The notes: generated by a model from the letters alone, not told the origin. 64,000 nucleotides of DNA from an uncultured Clostridia bacterium (GCA_945874765.1 CAMCHQ010000006.1:62001-126000); one strand, 5' to 3'; positions 16,940 through 25,191 are shown, counted from the first letter of the stretch. Numbers and translations: made by a program.

Positions 16940-19900
16940 ATGCAGGATTTTTCAGGCGAAACAAGCAGTTTGAACAGTGAAGTAAACTATAGTGAAGTTA
17001 TATATCCGATTCGTGTTGTTTTAATTGCAGACAGCGGAGAAATTCTCACATTGCTTTTACCCGATACTATGGAGGGAAGATATAAATTCACCGATTCATT
17101 CGGAATCGAAAAAAATCCTATCCATTTTGAAGCTGAAAACGGTAAATGGGTTGCAAATTTGGAAAAGCCGGCATATTTCTTTATGTCCGCTCAAAACGGC
17201 GAAAAAAATTTAGGTCAAAAACACAGTATGGTTTTAAATACTATGTTTCGCTTTAAATATAAAAATGAAAAATATACTGTTTATGCCGAAGAAGAACATC
17301 CGGGCGACCATGCCTTTTTGTCTTATTACATTGAGGAAAGAACCGATTATATAATCGGTCGTACTAATAAATGTGATATTTGTTATCAAAATCTTGCAGT
17401 GTCACGTGAGCATGCACGTCTTTGTTGGAACGGTAATCAGTGGTCAATAGTTGATCTTAACAGTACAAACGGTACATATTTAAACGGAAAGAAAATAGAT
17501 AAGGCTGTTCTTAATGTCGGCGATATTATTTTTATCGTAGGACTTTATATTATTATCGGTTCGGGATTTATTTCTATTAATAATTATAATAACAGGGTGT
17601 CGTTTAACACTCCTAAAATCAGGCATATTGTGTCGCAAAGCGAACTTTCTTATTCACCGCCTTTGTCGAAAAGCAATTATGCTCTTTATGAACGTGCCCC
17701 GAGAAAAATGATGAATATTGAAGCACAGCCGATTGAAATTGAAATGCCTCCTATGTCACTTAAAGGCAATAATATTCCTCTTCTTTTAAGGCTCGGTTCG
17801 CCGATGCTTATGGGCGGACAGGCTTTGATGACCGGTAATATTATTATGGCGATGACAAGTATGGTTTTGCCTACATTGACCCAGGGCTTTACAGAAAAGG
17901 AAAGACGTGAGTATGAAGCGAAGAGGCTTGAATCTTACAGAAAATACCTTGCACATATCCAAAAGTCAATTGACGACGAAAAAACGCAAGAAGAACAGCA
18001 ACTCGATTTCAATTATCCTAATCTTGATAACACGCTTAAGCTTGCCGCTACGCAAAAACGACTTTGGGACAGACGTAAAAGCGATAACGACTTTTTAAAA
18101 GTACGTATCGGTTACGGTAATTTTCCTATGCTTGCCGAAGTGAAATATCCGCCGAAAAGATTTCAGGTTGAAAGCGATGTTTTGGAAAATGAGATGTATG
18201 AAATAGCGGAGAAGCCGGTTTTGCTTAATAATGCACCCGTTATGTACTCGCTTGTGGAAAATTTTATCACCGGTGTTGTAGGAAACAAGCGTTCGGTAAT
18301 AGAAATGATGAAGCGTATTATATTACAGCTTGCTGCAACTCACAGCTATGACGAGTTGAAAATTGTACTTGTTGCAGATGCTTCCGATGCCAAAGCGCTT
18401 AATTTTGTTCGTTATCTTCCGCATAATTGGTCAAATGATAAAAACATCAGATTTTTTGTTACTAATCAGGAAGAAGCACAGCAACTGTCAAATTATTTTA
18501 ATAAAGAAGAGGAGCAGTCAAATAAATATTCTAAATATAATATCACCGACGGAATATCATATGTTGTTTTTGCTTTGAACAAAACGTTATTTAATTATAT
18601 TTCGCCAATCGGTAACGTGCTTTCAAAAACCGAATATGAGGGAATTTCGCTTGTTGTATCATTTGACGTGTTGCCTAAGGAATGCGGTAAAGTAATTTAT
18701 CTTGAAAATCAACCGCAGATAGTTGATTATTTTCATCCCGAAAAGGGCAATCAGCAGTTTACTCTTGATAATTGCGATGACAGGATTGCGACAGTAAGCA
18801 TTAAAAAAATTTCCGAAACAAAGATAAATACCGAAAGTGCGGGATATATGCTTCCGAATATGGTGACTTTTCTTGAAATGTATAACGTCGGAAAAGTTGA
18901 ACATCTTAACCCGACTGAAAGATGGAAAAATAATAATCCGGTAAAATCGCTTGCCGCACCGATAGGCGTAGGTGTTGACGGAAAACTGTTTAATCTTGAT
19001 TTGCACGAAAAGTTCCAAGGACCGCACGGTTTGGTCGCCGGTATGACGGGTTCAGGTAAGTCTGAATTCCTTATTACATATATTTTGTCAATGGCAGTTA
19101 ATTACAGCCCCGACGAGGTTGCGTTTGTTTTAATTGACTATAAAGGCGGTGGCTTGGCTGATGCTTTTGAGGATAAAAACAGGGGAATCCATCTTCCGCA
19201 CCTTGTCGGCACAATTACAAACCTTGACGGCGCATCAATTCAGCGTTCTCTTATGTCTATAAAAAGTGAACTTAAAAGAAGGCAAACCGTTTTCAAGGAA
19301 GCAAAGAGCCAAACAAATGAAGGAACGATGGATATTTACGATTATCAAAAGCTTTATAGAAATCATAAAGTGTCTCAGCCCGTTCCTCACTTGATTATTA
19401 TATCCGATGAGTTTGCGGAAATGAAAGCACAACAGCCTGAATTTATGGATGAGCTTATCAGTACTGCACGTATCGGTAGAAGCCTCGGTGTTCATCTTAT
19501 TCTTGCAACGCAAAAACCGAGCGGTGTTGTCAATGACCAAATCAGAAGTAACACAAAGTTTCAGGTTTGTCTGCGTGTTCAGGACCGTTCTGACAGTATG
19601 GATATGATTAAACGTCCCGATGCGGCAGAACTTAAAAATACAGGTCGATTTTATTTGCAGGTCGGATATAATGAACTTTTTGCTCAAGGGCAGTCTGCTT
19701 GGTGCGGAGCTGAATATACTCCGAGTGATGAAATAGAAGCGGCAAAAGATGAATCCGTTCAATTTGTTGATAATGTCGGTCAATCTATAATCAGCGTTAA
19801 AAAAGAGGCTGAAAAGGTTAAAACAGGTACCAAACAAATTGTTTCGATAGTAAAGTACTTGTCCGACCTTGCAAAACGCAAAAAAATTGAGCCTAAAAGT

Positions 19901-21634
19901 CTTTGGCTCAATCCGTTGCCGAATTGTCTTGATTATGATGACCTTGCAAATCAATACGGCAAAAATTTGGGCGGCACAATGACTGCGCTAATGGGTATGG
20001 TTGATGACCCTGAAATGCAAAATCAATTTCCGTTAATGATTGATATGATGAGCCTTCATCATATGCTTATCTACGGCGGAGTTGCCAACGGTAAAAGTAC
20101 ATTTGTGCGTACGTTGCTTTTGAATTTTGTTGAAAGGTATTCTCCCGAAAACTTCAATTATTACATTTTGGATTTATCGGCAGGTGCACTCAGAGCATTT
20201 TCAAAACTTCCTCATTGCGGTGCATATCTTACCGATGCAAATGACAGCGATTTTAAGAGATTGTTTGCACTTATAGATGATGTGATTGAGGAAAGAAAGA
20301 AAATTTTTGCAAAAGCGGATGTCACAAATTACAATTCATACTGCAATATAGCTTCAATGTCAATGATATTTGTAATTATTGACGGCTTTTCAAATATCAG
20401 GAATTTTGCCGCCGGTGAGGATGTTTATTCCACACTTCAGGATAAATTAAACGATGCGGCAAACTACGGTATAAAGTATATCGTTACTGCCAACCGTCCC
20501 GGCGATTTTAATATGAAAAGCAGAGATGAGTTTGACTATAAGATAGCTTTTAATGCAAAAGACCGTTATGATTATAACGATATGCTCGATACAAAATGCA
20601 CATTTACTCCGCCTCAGCTTGCAGGCAGGGGACTTTGTGTTGTTGATGAGAGAGTTCTCGAACACCATATTGCAATGCCTTATTGTGATAAGGAAGAACA
20701 AGAAAGAACCTCTCTTTTGAAAGAAAGGCTTCAGGGTATCGCAGCTCGGTATTCCGATACGGGCAATGTTAAAAAATTACCTATGCTTGATAAAGAACAG
20801 GAATATGCCGACTTCTGTAAGGATTTTGATAAGAACTGTCTGCCTCTCGGTTACGTTGTATCATCAACAAAACCGGTGGCTATGCCGTTTCATCAGCTTT
20901 ATTCGTTGTCGTTATATTTCGGTAATCCCGACGGCGTCAAGCCTGTGTTTGACAATTTTATTTATGCTTGCAAACACAACAATATGGACTTGATTATTGT
21001 AAGGAAAAGTGTTGATACCGTTTTTGGCGGTCAATACGAAAAGGAAATCAAAGCTGATACTGCATTTGACACAACAATATTTGACTGCGACAGCGAAAGC
21101 CTGAGAGAATTTTCAAAAACAATGTTTGATGAAATTAAGGCAAGAAATGTATTTCGTGACGAGTATTGCGAAACACATTCAATACCTAAAACAGATAAAA
21201 CAAGGGCAAGGCAGGCGGAAAAATATATTCGCTCAAATACAAGAGCGCTTATGGTTATTTTTGAAAGTTTCGGCGATATTTGCCATGCCGAAAAAGACGA
21301 TAATTTAGTTCTTGAACTCAGCACATATTTTTCTAAATTGAGAAGCTATAATATTTACTTTACAGCTTGTTTTTATCCGGATGATGAAAGCTCGCTTACA
21401 ATAGATTCTCTTATGAAATGTTTTAATAAGGAAGAAAACTATCTTCTCTTCGGCGGTCAGTACGGCAAACAAAATATATTCGATTTGCCTATGGAGTATC
21501 GCAGAATAGAACAGATTAATCCTAATTACAACAGATATTTATTCAAATACCGTGGTCAATGGTATGCAATGCATATGCCTTGCGGTCAAATTAACAATGA
21601 CGTCGGCGACGAGGAAGATATGTCAATCATTTAA
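16940..21634 (+). CDS. essC: Type VII secretion ATPase, FtsK/SpoIIIE family with FHA domain (EssC/YukB-like)
   Basis: 1564 residues, RBS AAAGGATA; the motor of type VIIb secretion, near the size of known EssC/YukB. Residues about 120-210 are an FHA domain with IIGRTNKC, SREHAR and NSTNGTYLNG. A hydrophobic stretch at about 277-318 gives the membrane anchor. The first FtsK domain has Walker A GMTGSGKS near 700 and IIISDEFAEM as Walker B; the second has GGVANGKST near 1046 and VIIDGF; a third C-terminal domain (about 1290-1560) shows no clear Walker A. This is the EssC layout. The first domain keeps the full consensus and is likely the active ATPase. Its FHA could bind phospho-Thr motifs made by the locus kinases. 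Stop is followed closely by the YukD-like gene. Confidence 0.93.
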   Translation: MQDFSGETSSLNSEVNYSEVIYPIRVVLIADSGEILTLLLPDTMEGRYKFTDSFGIEKNPIHFEAENGKWVANLEKPAYFFMSAQNGEKNLGQKHSMVLNTMFRFKYKNEKYTVYAEEEHPGDHAFLSYYIEERTDYIIGRTNKCDICYQNLAVSREHARLCWNGNQWSIVDLNSTNGTYLNGKKIDKAVLNVGDIIFIVGLYIIIGSGFISINNYNNRVSFNTPKIRHIVSQSELSYSPPLSKSNYALYERAPRKMMNIEAQPIEIEMPPMSLKGNNIPLLLRLGSPMLMGGQALMTGNIIMAMTSMVLPTLTQGFTEKERREYEAKRLESYRKYLAHIQKSIDDEKTQEEQQLDFNYPNLDNTLKLAATQKRLWDRRKSDNDFLKVRIGYGNFPMLAEVKYPPKRFQVESDVLENEMYEIAEKPVLLNNAPVMYSLVENFITGVVGNKRSVIEMMKRIILQLAATHSYDELKIVLVADASDAKALNFVRYLPHNWSNDKNIRFFVTNQEEAQQLSNYFNKEEEQSNKYSKYNITDGISYVVFALNKTLFNYISPIGNVLSKTEYEGISLVVSFDVLPKECGKVIYLENQPQIVDYFHPEKGNQQFTLDNCDDRIATVSIKKISETKINTESAGYMLPNMVTFLEMYNVGKVEHLNPTERWKNNNPVKSLAAPIGVGVDGKLFNLDLHEKFQGPHGLVAGMTGSGKSEFLITYILSMAVNYSPDEVAFVLIDYKGGGLADAFEDKNRGIHLPHLVGTITNLDGASIQRSLMSIKSELKRRQTVFKEAKSQTNEGTMDIYDYQKLYRNHKVSQPVPHLIIISDEFAEMKAQQPEFMDELISTARIGRSLGVHLILATQKPSGVVNDQIRSNTKFQVCLRVQDRSDSMDMIKRPDAAELKNTGRFYLQVGYNELFAQGQSAWCGAEYTPSDEIEAAKDESVQFVDNVGQSIISVKKEAEKVKTGTKQIVSIVKYLSDLAKRKKIEPKSLWLNPLPNCLDYDDLANQYGKNLGGTMTALMGMVDDPEMQNQFPLMIDMMSLHHMLIYGGVANGKSTFVRTLLLNFVERYSPENFNYYILDLSAGALRAFSKLPHCGAYLTDANDSDFKRLFALIDDVIEERKKIFAKADVTNYNSYCNIASMSMIFVIIDGFSNIRNFAAGEDVYSTLQDKLNDAANYGIKYIVTANRPGDFNMKSRDEFDYKIAFNAKDRYDYNDMLDTKCTFTPPQLAGRGLCVVDERVLEHHIAMPYCDKEEQERTSLLKERLQGIAARYSDTGNVKKLPMLDKEQEYADFCKDFDKNCLPLGYVVSSTKPVAMPFHQLYSLSLYFGNPDGVKPVFDNFIYACKHNNMDLIIVRKSVDTVFGGQYEKEIKADTAFDTTIFDCDSESLREFSKTMFDEIKARNVFRDEYCETHSIPKTDKTRARQAEKYIRSNTRALMVIFESFGDICHAEKDDNLVLELSTYFSKLRSYNIYFTACFYPDDESSLTIDSLMKCFNKEENYLLFGGQYGKQNIFDLPMEYRRIEQINPNYNRYLFKYRGQWYAMHMPCGQINNDVGDEEDMSII

Positions 21635-21646
21635 CGGAGGTGCATT

Positions 21647-21895
21647 ATGGATAAAATTTTAATTTGTCTGCAAGTTCCTGCAATCAGCAGGTCGTTTGAT
21701 GTATTCGTTCCTCTTGATATGAACATAAATGATTTGACACAGGTGCTGGTAAAAGGCGTAATCGAAATGAGCGATAATTCTTATATTTCTTCAAAGGAAG
21801 AAAATTTGAATTTGAAAAATAATGTTTTGCTCAATCCCTCTCTTACTTTGCAGTCATATGGAATTAAAGACGGCGAAGAAATATTTATGATTTAG
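21647..21895 (+). CDS. esaB: YukD/EsaB-like ubiquitin-fold protein of type VII secretion
   Basis: 82 residues, RBS GGAGGTG, 12 bases after the EssC-like gene. Small YukD proteins have a ubiquitin-like fold and are a conserved part of type VIIb systems. The visible pattern fits: an opening beta strand (ILICLQVP), FDVFVPLDMNINDLTQVL as a strand-helix region, LLNPSLTLQSYGIKDGEEIFMI as the closing strand with the typical DG turn. No diglycine tail is present, as expected for YukD. The context next to EssC makes the call strong although sequence identity in the family is low. Confidence 0.85.
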   Translation: MDKILICLQVPAISRSFDVFVPLDMNINDLTQVLVKGVIEMSDNSYISSKEENLNLKNNVLLNPSLTLQSYGIKDGEEIFMI

Positions 21896-21908
21896 CCGGA
21901 GGATTAAT

Positions 21909-22127
21909 ATGGATAATGCAATGCATGTCAAATTTAGCGAATGTGAGCAATATATCGCCGGACTAAAGGCACAAAATAATCGTGCAAGGGAAAACATTAT
22001 AAATTCTTTAGACGGTGAACTGCGTGATGAATATTTAAAGTCATGTGATATTGCAGACGCATATATCAAAAAAATTGAAAAGGAATTACAAGAGCTGCGC
22101 AGGTGCTTGGCATTGCTGGAGTGTTAG
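21909..22127 (+). CDS. Small helical protein of the type VII locus
   Basis: 72 residues with a strong GGAGGA RBS, 13 bases after the YukD-like gene. Predicted as two long charged helices (about 8-34 and 38-68), a coiled-coil hairpin like ESAT-6 proteins but shorter. There is no WXG motif and no YxxxD/E tail. I do not recognise a family. The position among secretion genes suggests a substrate, partner or chaperone. Confidence 0.6.
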   Translation: MDNAMHVKFSECEQYIAGLKAQNNRARENIINSLDGELRDEYLKSCDIADAYIKKIEKELQELRRCLALLEC

Positions 22128-22179
22128 GTGTTTTGACAGCTTGTAATAATAAAAAATTTTATGTAAGGAGAAATTGTAA

Positions 22180-22491
22180 ATGAAAATACATACAAGTGAC
22201 AGAGCTTCTGCTGAAAAATGGTTAAAAGAAGTTGAAGAACTTAACAATGAAACAGAGGCTACTGTAAAGGCTGCCGGACAGGCAGTTAAAAATATCAGCG
22301 AAATGGCTGACGGTACATTAATCGACGAATTGGTTTTGGGCGGCGACAAGCTTATGACTATTGCTGTAGACCTCAGCAAAACAATGAGCGGATTTACTTC
22401 TATGGTAAATAACATATTGAACATAGGCGAAGATTTTGTTAAAAACGGAACTAAGTATATAAAAGATGCGTTTAAGAACATTCTTAAATGA
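22180..22491 (+). CDS. Small helical protein, candidate WXG100-like substrate
   Basis: 103 residues, RBS AAGGAG. Helical, with EKWLKEVEELNNET at residues 12-25 and an amphipathic second half containing MSGFTSMVNNILNIG. Length and helical content match ESAT-6/WXG100 proteins, but the WXG turn is not present and no YxxxD/E signal is visible. No signal peptide. It follows the 72-residue protein in the secretion operon, so a secreted helical-hairpin substrate or a partner is the best guess. Confidence 0.6.
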   Translation: MKIHTSDRASAEKWLKEVEELNNETEATVKAAGQAVKNISEMADGTLIDELVLGGDKLMTIAVDLSKTMSGFTSMVNNILNIGEDFVKNGTKYIKDAFKNILK

Positions 22492-22506
22492 TAGGAGGAA
22501 TATAAA

Positions 22507-22872
22507 ATGGCAGAAACACTTAAAATGAAAGTCGATTTATCAGACTTTTTGACAGCTCAGGGAACATTGCAAACTCAAATAGGTAAACTTCAAAGTCTTC
22601 TTGAAAGATATTCCAGCGTAAAAAAGAGAGCAAATGAATTTATCGAGGATGATGACTCTCGTTACGCAAAAATGCAGGAAGTTATTGATCAGGAAATTAA
22701 AAAGGTTAGAGCTCAGCTCAAAGTAGTGGAAAAAATCAAAAGACAAATCGATGAAGTTGTTAAGGCAATGGATTCATTGGAAAATAAATCTAACCAGGTT
22801 ATTGAAGAAGGCAAGAGTACTGTTAAAAACGGACTTGAGAGCATTATCGATCTCAGCGATTTAGACCTTTAA
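22507..22872 (+). CDS. Coiled-coil protein, candidate type VII substrate or LXG partner
   Basis: 121 residues, RBS AGGAGG. Long heptad-like helices cover about residues 10-105, with an acidic end (IIDLSDLDL). It resembles small helical partners of LXG toxins and WXG100 proteins in architecture, but no diagnostic WXG, LXG or YxxxD/E motif is seen. Lies 15 bases after the preceding small gene, so the two could be a co-translated pair. Confidence 0.6.
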   Translation: MAETLKMKVDLSDFLTAQGTLQTQIGKLQSLLERYSSVKKRANEFIEDDDSRYAKMQEVIDQEIKKVRAQLKVVEKIKRQIDEVVKAMDSLENKSNQVIEEGKSTVKNGLESIIDLSDLDL

Positions 22873-22882
22873 TTGAAAACTT

Positions 22883-23221
22883 ATGTTTTATTTAGACACA
22901 AATAAATTATCATTTTGCATTGATGATACTTTAGAACAAAAAAGAACCGCTCAAAAACTTTCTGATAAGATACATAGTATTAAGCGTCTGACTTATTCAA
23001 AATATAATGTGGACAGAAACTTATTATTAAAATTCCAGCGTCTTACCAAAGAAAGCGAAAATTTGGTTAATTATTATTCAAAGCTGTCGGTAGCTCTTGA
23101 CTCAACGAAAACCGACGCTGTTAAAATGATAAATCAAACTAATCAAATGATGGAAAACTATTTGGATATTTCAAAAAATTTGATGAATAAAAATATCAGA
23201 ATTGACATAGATGATAAATAA
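22883..23221 (+). CDS. Small helical protein closing the type VII operon
   Basis: 112 residues from the ATG at 22883, ten bases after the preceding stop, with only a weak RBS, suggesting coupling to the upstream gene. Predicted mostly helical and polar, with a Met/Asn-rich second helix (TNQMMENYLD). No recognised family or export motif. The operon terminator at 23263 follows, making it the last gene of the secretion unit. Confidence 0.6.
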   Translation: MFYLDTNKLSFCIDDTLEQKRTAQKLSDKIHSIKRLTYSKYNVDRNLLLKFQRLTKESENLVNYYSKLSVALDSTKTDAVKMINQTNQMMENYLDISKNLMNKNIRIDIDDK

Positions 23222-23262
23222 TCCAAATGCTTTCGTTTGACGGTTATATATTGTGTGAACTA

Positions 23263-23299
23263 AATAGGGTTGTCTTATTTATAGGACAGCCCTATTTTT
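23263..23299 (+). terminator. Rho-independent terminator of the type VII operon
   Basis: A 12-bp stem (AATAGGGTTGTC with GACAGCCCTATT, one G-T pair) closes a 10-base loop and is followed by a T-rich run. It ends the operon after the last small helical gene. Confidence 0.85.
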
Positions 23300-23337
23300 A
23301 TGCTTCATATCTTCGTCTTGCAAATTTTATTTATATA

Positions 23338-23413
23338 TGTTACACTCACTATGTAGTATAACACTGACTATTCAGTGTAACACTTACTATTCAGTGCTGC
23401 ACTATAAATTGAA
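23338..23413 (+). repeat. 19-bp tandem repeats with palindromic core, probable operator array
   Basis: Three 19-base units start at 23338, 23357 and 23376, with a partial fourth; they share AACAC and CTAT(T/G). At 23361-23378 the perfect inverted repeat ACACTGA-CTAT-TCAGTGT spans two units. Position just upstream of the zinc-ribbon/TM2 gene suggests cooperative binding of a dimeric repressor or activator; no obvious regulator gene is adjacent. Confidence 0.65.
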
Positions 23414-23447
23414 TAAATGACACATAACAATGAAAAGAGGTAAGTTT

Positions 23448-23906
23448 ATGATTTGCAAAAATTGTTCGACGAATTTTGATGACAATGCGCCTTACTGCCC
23501 GTACTGCGGTGCGCCTAACGATATGGCACAAAATCAGCAATATGCTCAGCAAAACAATTACCAAAGTGCAAATGAATATTATAATCCGAATCGGCAGGAA
23601 GGTCAGTATTATTACAGTGCGCAGCCGAATTATCAGCAGGATATGAATTATGCTCCTCAGCAGCCTACTAAGGAAAAACTTGTGGCAGGCTTGCTCGGAA
23701 TTTTCCTCGGCTCTTTAGGTATTCATAAATTCTATCTCGGATATACCAAAAGCGGCGTTATTATGCTTCTTGTGTCGCTTCTCACTTTCGGTATCGGCGC
23801 CTCCGTTATGTCGATAATCGGTCTTATTGAGGGTATACTTTACTTGACAAAGTCCGACGCTGAATTTTATCAAACCTATGTTCAAAACAAGAAGGAATGG
23901 TTTTAA
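23448..23906 (+). CDS. Zinc-ribbon, TM2-domain membrane protein
   Basis: About 152 residues from the ATG at 23448, chosen because AAGAGGTAAG lies just before it; the ATG at 23430 lacks a RBS. Residues 1-25 are a zinc ribbon with CKNC and CPYC. A Gln/Asn/Tyr-rich linker follows (about 25-72), then a TM2 domain: LVAGLLGIFLGSLGIHKFYLG and a second span, ending with a polar tail. TM2 proteins are small membrane proteins of unclear function. The same plan (zinc ribbon, polar linker, membrane domain) is seen in the DUF805 protein at 6662, hinting at a related role. It is separated from the secretion operon by a terminator and its own repeat array. Confidence 0.85.
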   Translation: MICKNCSTNFDDNAPYCPYCGAPNDMAQNQQYAQQNNYQSANEYYNPNRQEGQYYYSAQPNYQQDMNYAPQQPTKEKLVAGLLGIFLGSLGIHKFYLGYTKSGVIMLLVSLLTFGIGASVMSIIGLIEGILYLTKSDAEFYQTYVQNKKEWF

Positions 23907-23909
23907 AAT

Positions 23910-24296
23910 ATGGTCTTTAAAAGCAAAGCTAAAAAGAAAATTGCGATAAGTGTCGTTTTAATTGCGATTGTTGCGGTGGTTTTAATTTGCATTTATCACT
24001 TTTTCTTTTCAACAGCGGCGATTAAAGGCGAAAAGTTTGTCGGCGAATATCCCTCGCCGAATTCAACCTATACCGTTGAAATTTATCAAAATAACGGCGG
24101 CGCAACTACTGATTATGCAGTCCTCGGCGTTTTGCGCAAAAAGTCCGATTCTTCATACGCTCGCAATATTTATTGGGAACATCATACCGACAGCGCAGAG
24201 GTAAAGTGGCTTGATGACGATACGGTAATAATCAACGGCAGGAAAATCCCCAACGTCCTAAAAGATAAATACGATTTTAGGTATAGTAAGAATTAA
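23910..24296 (+). CDS. Membrane-anchored DUF5412-like protein
   Basis: 128 residues, starting three bases after the TM2 gene with AAGGAATGG upstream, so probably co-transcribed. One N-terminal span at about residues 10-32 is followed by an outer beta-rich domain with YPSPNSTYTVEIYQNNGGATT, AVLGVL and NIYWEHHTDSAEVKWLDDDTVIINGR, the pattern of the DUF5412 family. Function is unknown; similar proteins are often anchored to the outer face of the membrane. Confidence 0.7.
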   Translation: MVFKSKAKKKIAISVVLIAIVAVVLICIYHFFFSTAAIKGEKFVGEYPSPNSTYTVEIYQNNGGATTDYAVLGVLRKKSDSSYARNIYWEHHTDSAEVKWLDDDTVIINGRKIPNVLKDKYDFRYSKN

Positions 24297-24326
24297 TCGG
24301 AAAATCATATAGAAAGGAGCGATATT

Positions 24327-24617
24327 ATGCCTACTACAAGTGAAATTGAAAAATCAATAAAAGAACTTCTTGTTCGATACAATGCTGAATATGCACTCCT
24401 TTTCGGCTCGTATGCAAGGGGAGAACAGACGGAAAATTCCGATATTGACGTGCTCGTTTTCGGCGGAGAAAATTTTAAAAAGTCAAATATATTCGCATTT
24501 GCCGAAGAACTTAGGCAAATAACGGGTAAAAGTGTTGACGCTTTTGAAATTTGTGAAGTCGATAAATCAACTCCTTTTTATGAAAATGTCATGAAAGAGG
24601 GAATCAAAATAGCATGA
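24327..24617 (+). CDS. mntA: MNT-type minimal nucleotidyltransferase (MntA-like antitoxin)
   Basis: 96 residues, RBS AAAGGAGC. The nucleotidyltransferase signature GSYARGEQTENSDID (GS-x10-D-x-D) is intact at about residues 32-46. In MntA-HepT pairs this protein adenylylates a Tyr of the HEPN partner and silences it. The next gene overlaps it by four bases (ATGA) and encodes a HEPN protein, so the pair matches the family arrangement. Cytoplasmic. Confidence 0.88.
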   Translation: MPTTSEIEKSIKELLVRYNAEYALLFGSYARGEQTENSDIDVLVFGGENFKKSNIFAFAEELRQITGKSVDAFEICEVDKSTPFYENVMKEGIKIA

Positions 24618-24952
24618 AAAAATCTGATAATGAACGAATTAAAAAGATTATTGATATTTGGTCCTCTTTGCAACTGCAAATTAAGGAACATTCAATCACT
24701 AAAGAAAATTTGCTAAACGATGAGTTTTTGCAATGGGCTGTCACAACTCCGCTTTATAATATCGGTGAACAGGTCTATAAAATCAGCGATGATACAAAAA
24801 AACAATATCCTGAAATTATTTGGAGCGTTGTAGCAGGTCTTAGACATAGATTGGTTCACGATTATGAGGGCATTAATTGGAACATAATTGTTGAGGTTAT
24901 ATTCGACGAAATGGACGATTTTGTTAATTCAATAAAAAAGATAATAGAATAG
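24614..24952 (+). CDS. hepT: HEPN-domain RNase toxin (HepT-like)
   Basis: 112 residues, translated from an ATGA overlap with the MNT gene. Helical HEPN protein with the catalytic motif RHRLVHDY at about residues 76-83, which is Rx4HxY; the Arg and His form the RNase site and the Tyr is the residue modified in characterised HepT proteins. The intact motif suggests a working toxin. A bidirectional terminator follows. Likely role: toxin-antitoxin or phage-defence element. Confidence 0.88.
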   Translation: MKKSDNERIKKIIDIWSSLQLQIKEHSITKENLLNDEFLQWAVTTPLYNIGEQVYKISDDTKKQYPEIIWSVVAGLRHRLVHDYEGINWNIIVEVIFDEMDDFVNSIKKIIE

Positions 24953-24955
24953 AAA

Positions 24956-24990
24956 AATAACCGAGTAGGTCTTTACTTACTCGGTTATTT
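24956..24990. terminator. Bidirectional terminator between hepT and the XRE gene
   Basis: ATAACCGAGTAGGT pairs with ACTTACTCGGTTAT across a short loop, with A-rich sequence to the left and T-rich to the right. It serves the rightward hepT and the leftward regulator, whose stop codon falls in its right flank. Confidence 0.8.
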
Positions 24991-25191
24991 GTTTATTTTA
25001 GGATTATTAGTTCTTTCTAATAGGTAATCAATCGATACGTTAAAATAATCGGCTATTTTAATCAAGGTTTTGTAATCGGCTTCTCGTTCGCCTGTTTCAT
25101 ATCTGCTGATTGTGTTTTGATTCATTGATAGGTCAAGTGCAAGTTTTAACTGAGAAATATTTCTCTTTTTTCTCAATTCTTTTAATCTCAT
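24985..25191 (-). CDS. XRE-family HTH transcriptional regulator
   Basis: 68 residues, RBS AGGGTGAT on the minus strand. One helix-turn-helix domain of Cro/CI type: LKELRKKRNISQLKLALDL, then NQNTISRYETGEREADYKTL and the DYLLERT end. No extra sensor domain. It is divergent from two very small membrane protein genes, with the perfect palindrome at 25218-25238 between them, so autoregulation and control of those genes is likely. Confidence 0.93.
   Translation of the reverse strand: MRLKELRKKRNISQLKLALDLSMNQNTISRYETGEREADYKTLIKIADYFNVSIDYLLERTNNPKINK

Noticed and set aside
19235-19954. Long open frame (239 codons) on the minus strand
   Set aside because: It lies wholly within the EssC-like gene in antisense, has no RBS and its product has no recognisable motif; a shadow of codon bias.
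22237-22275. TEATVKAAG as another T-x-x-L signal motif
   Set aside because: T+3 is Ala, not Leu, and it lies inside a predicted helix.
22180-22491. Classical WXG100 protein
   Set aside because: Size and helices fit, but no W-x-G turn is present; kept only as a candidate substrate.
23338-23413. CRISPR-like array
   Set aside because: Units are adjacent 19-mers without spacers and only about three copies; fits operators, not CRISPR.
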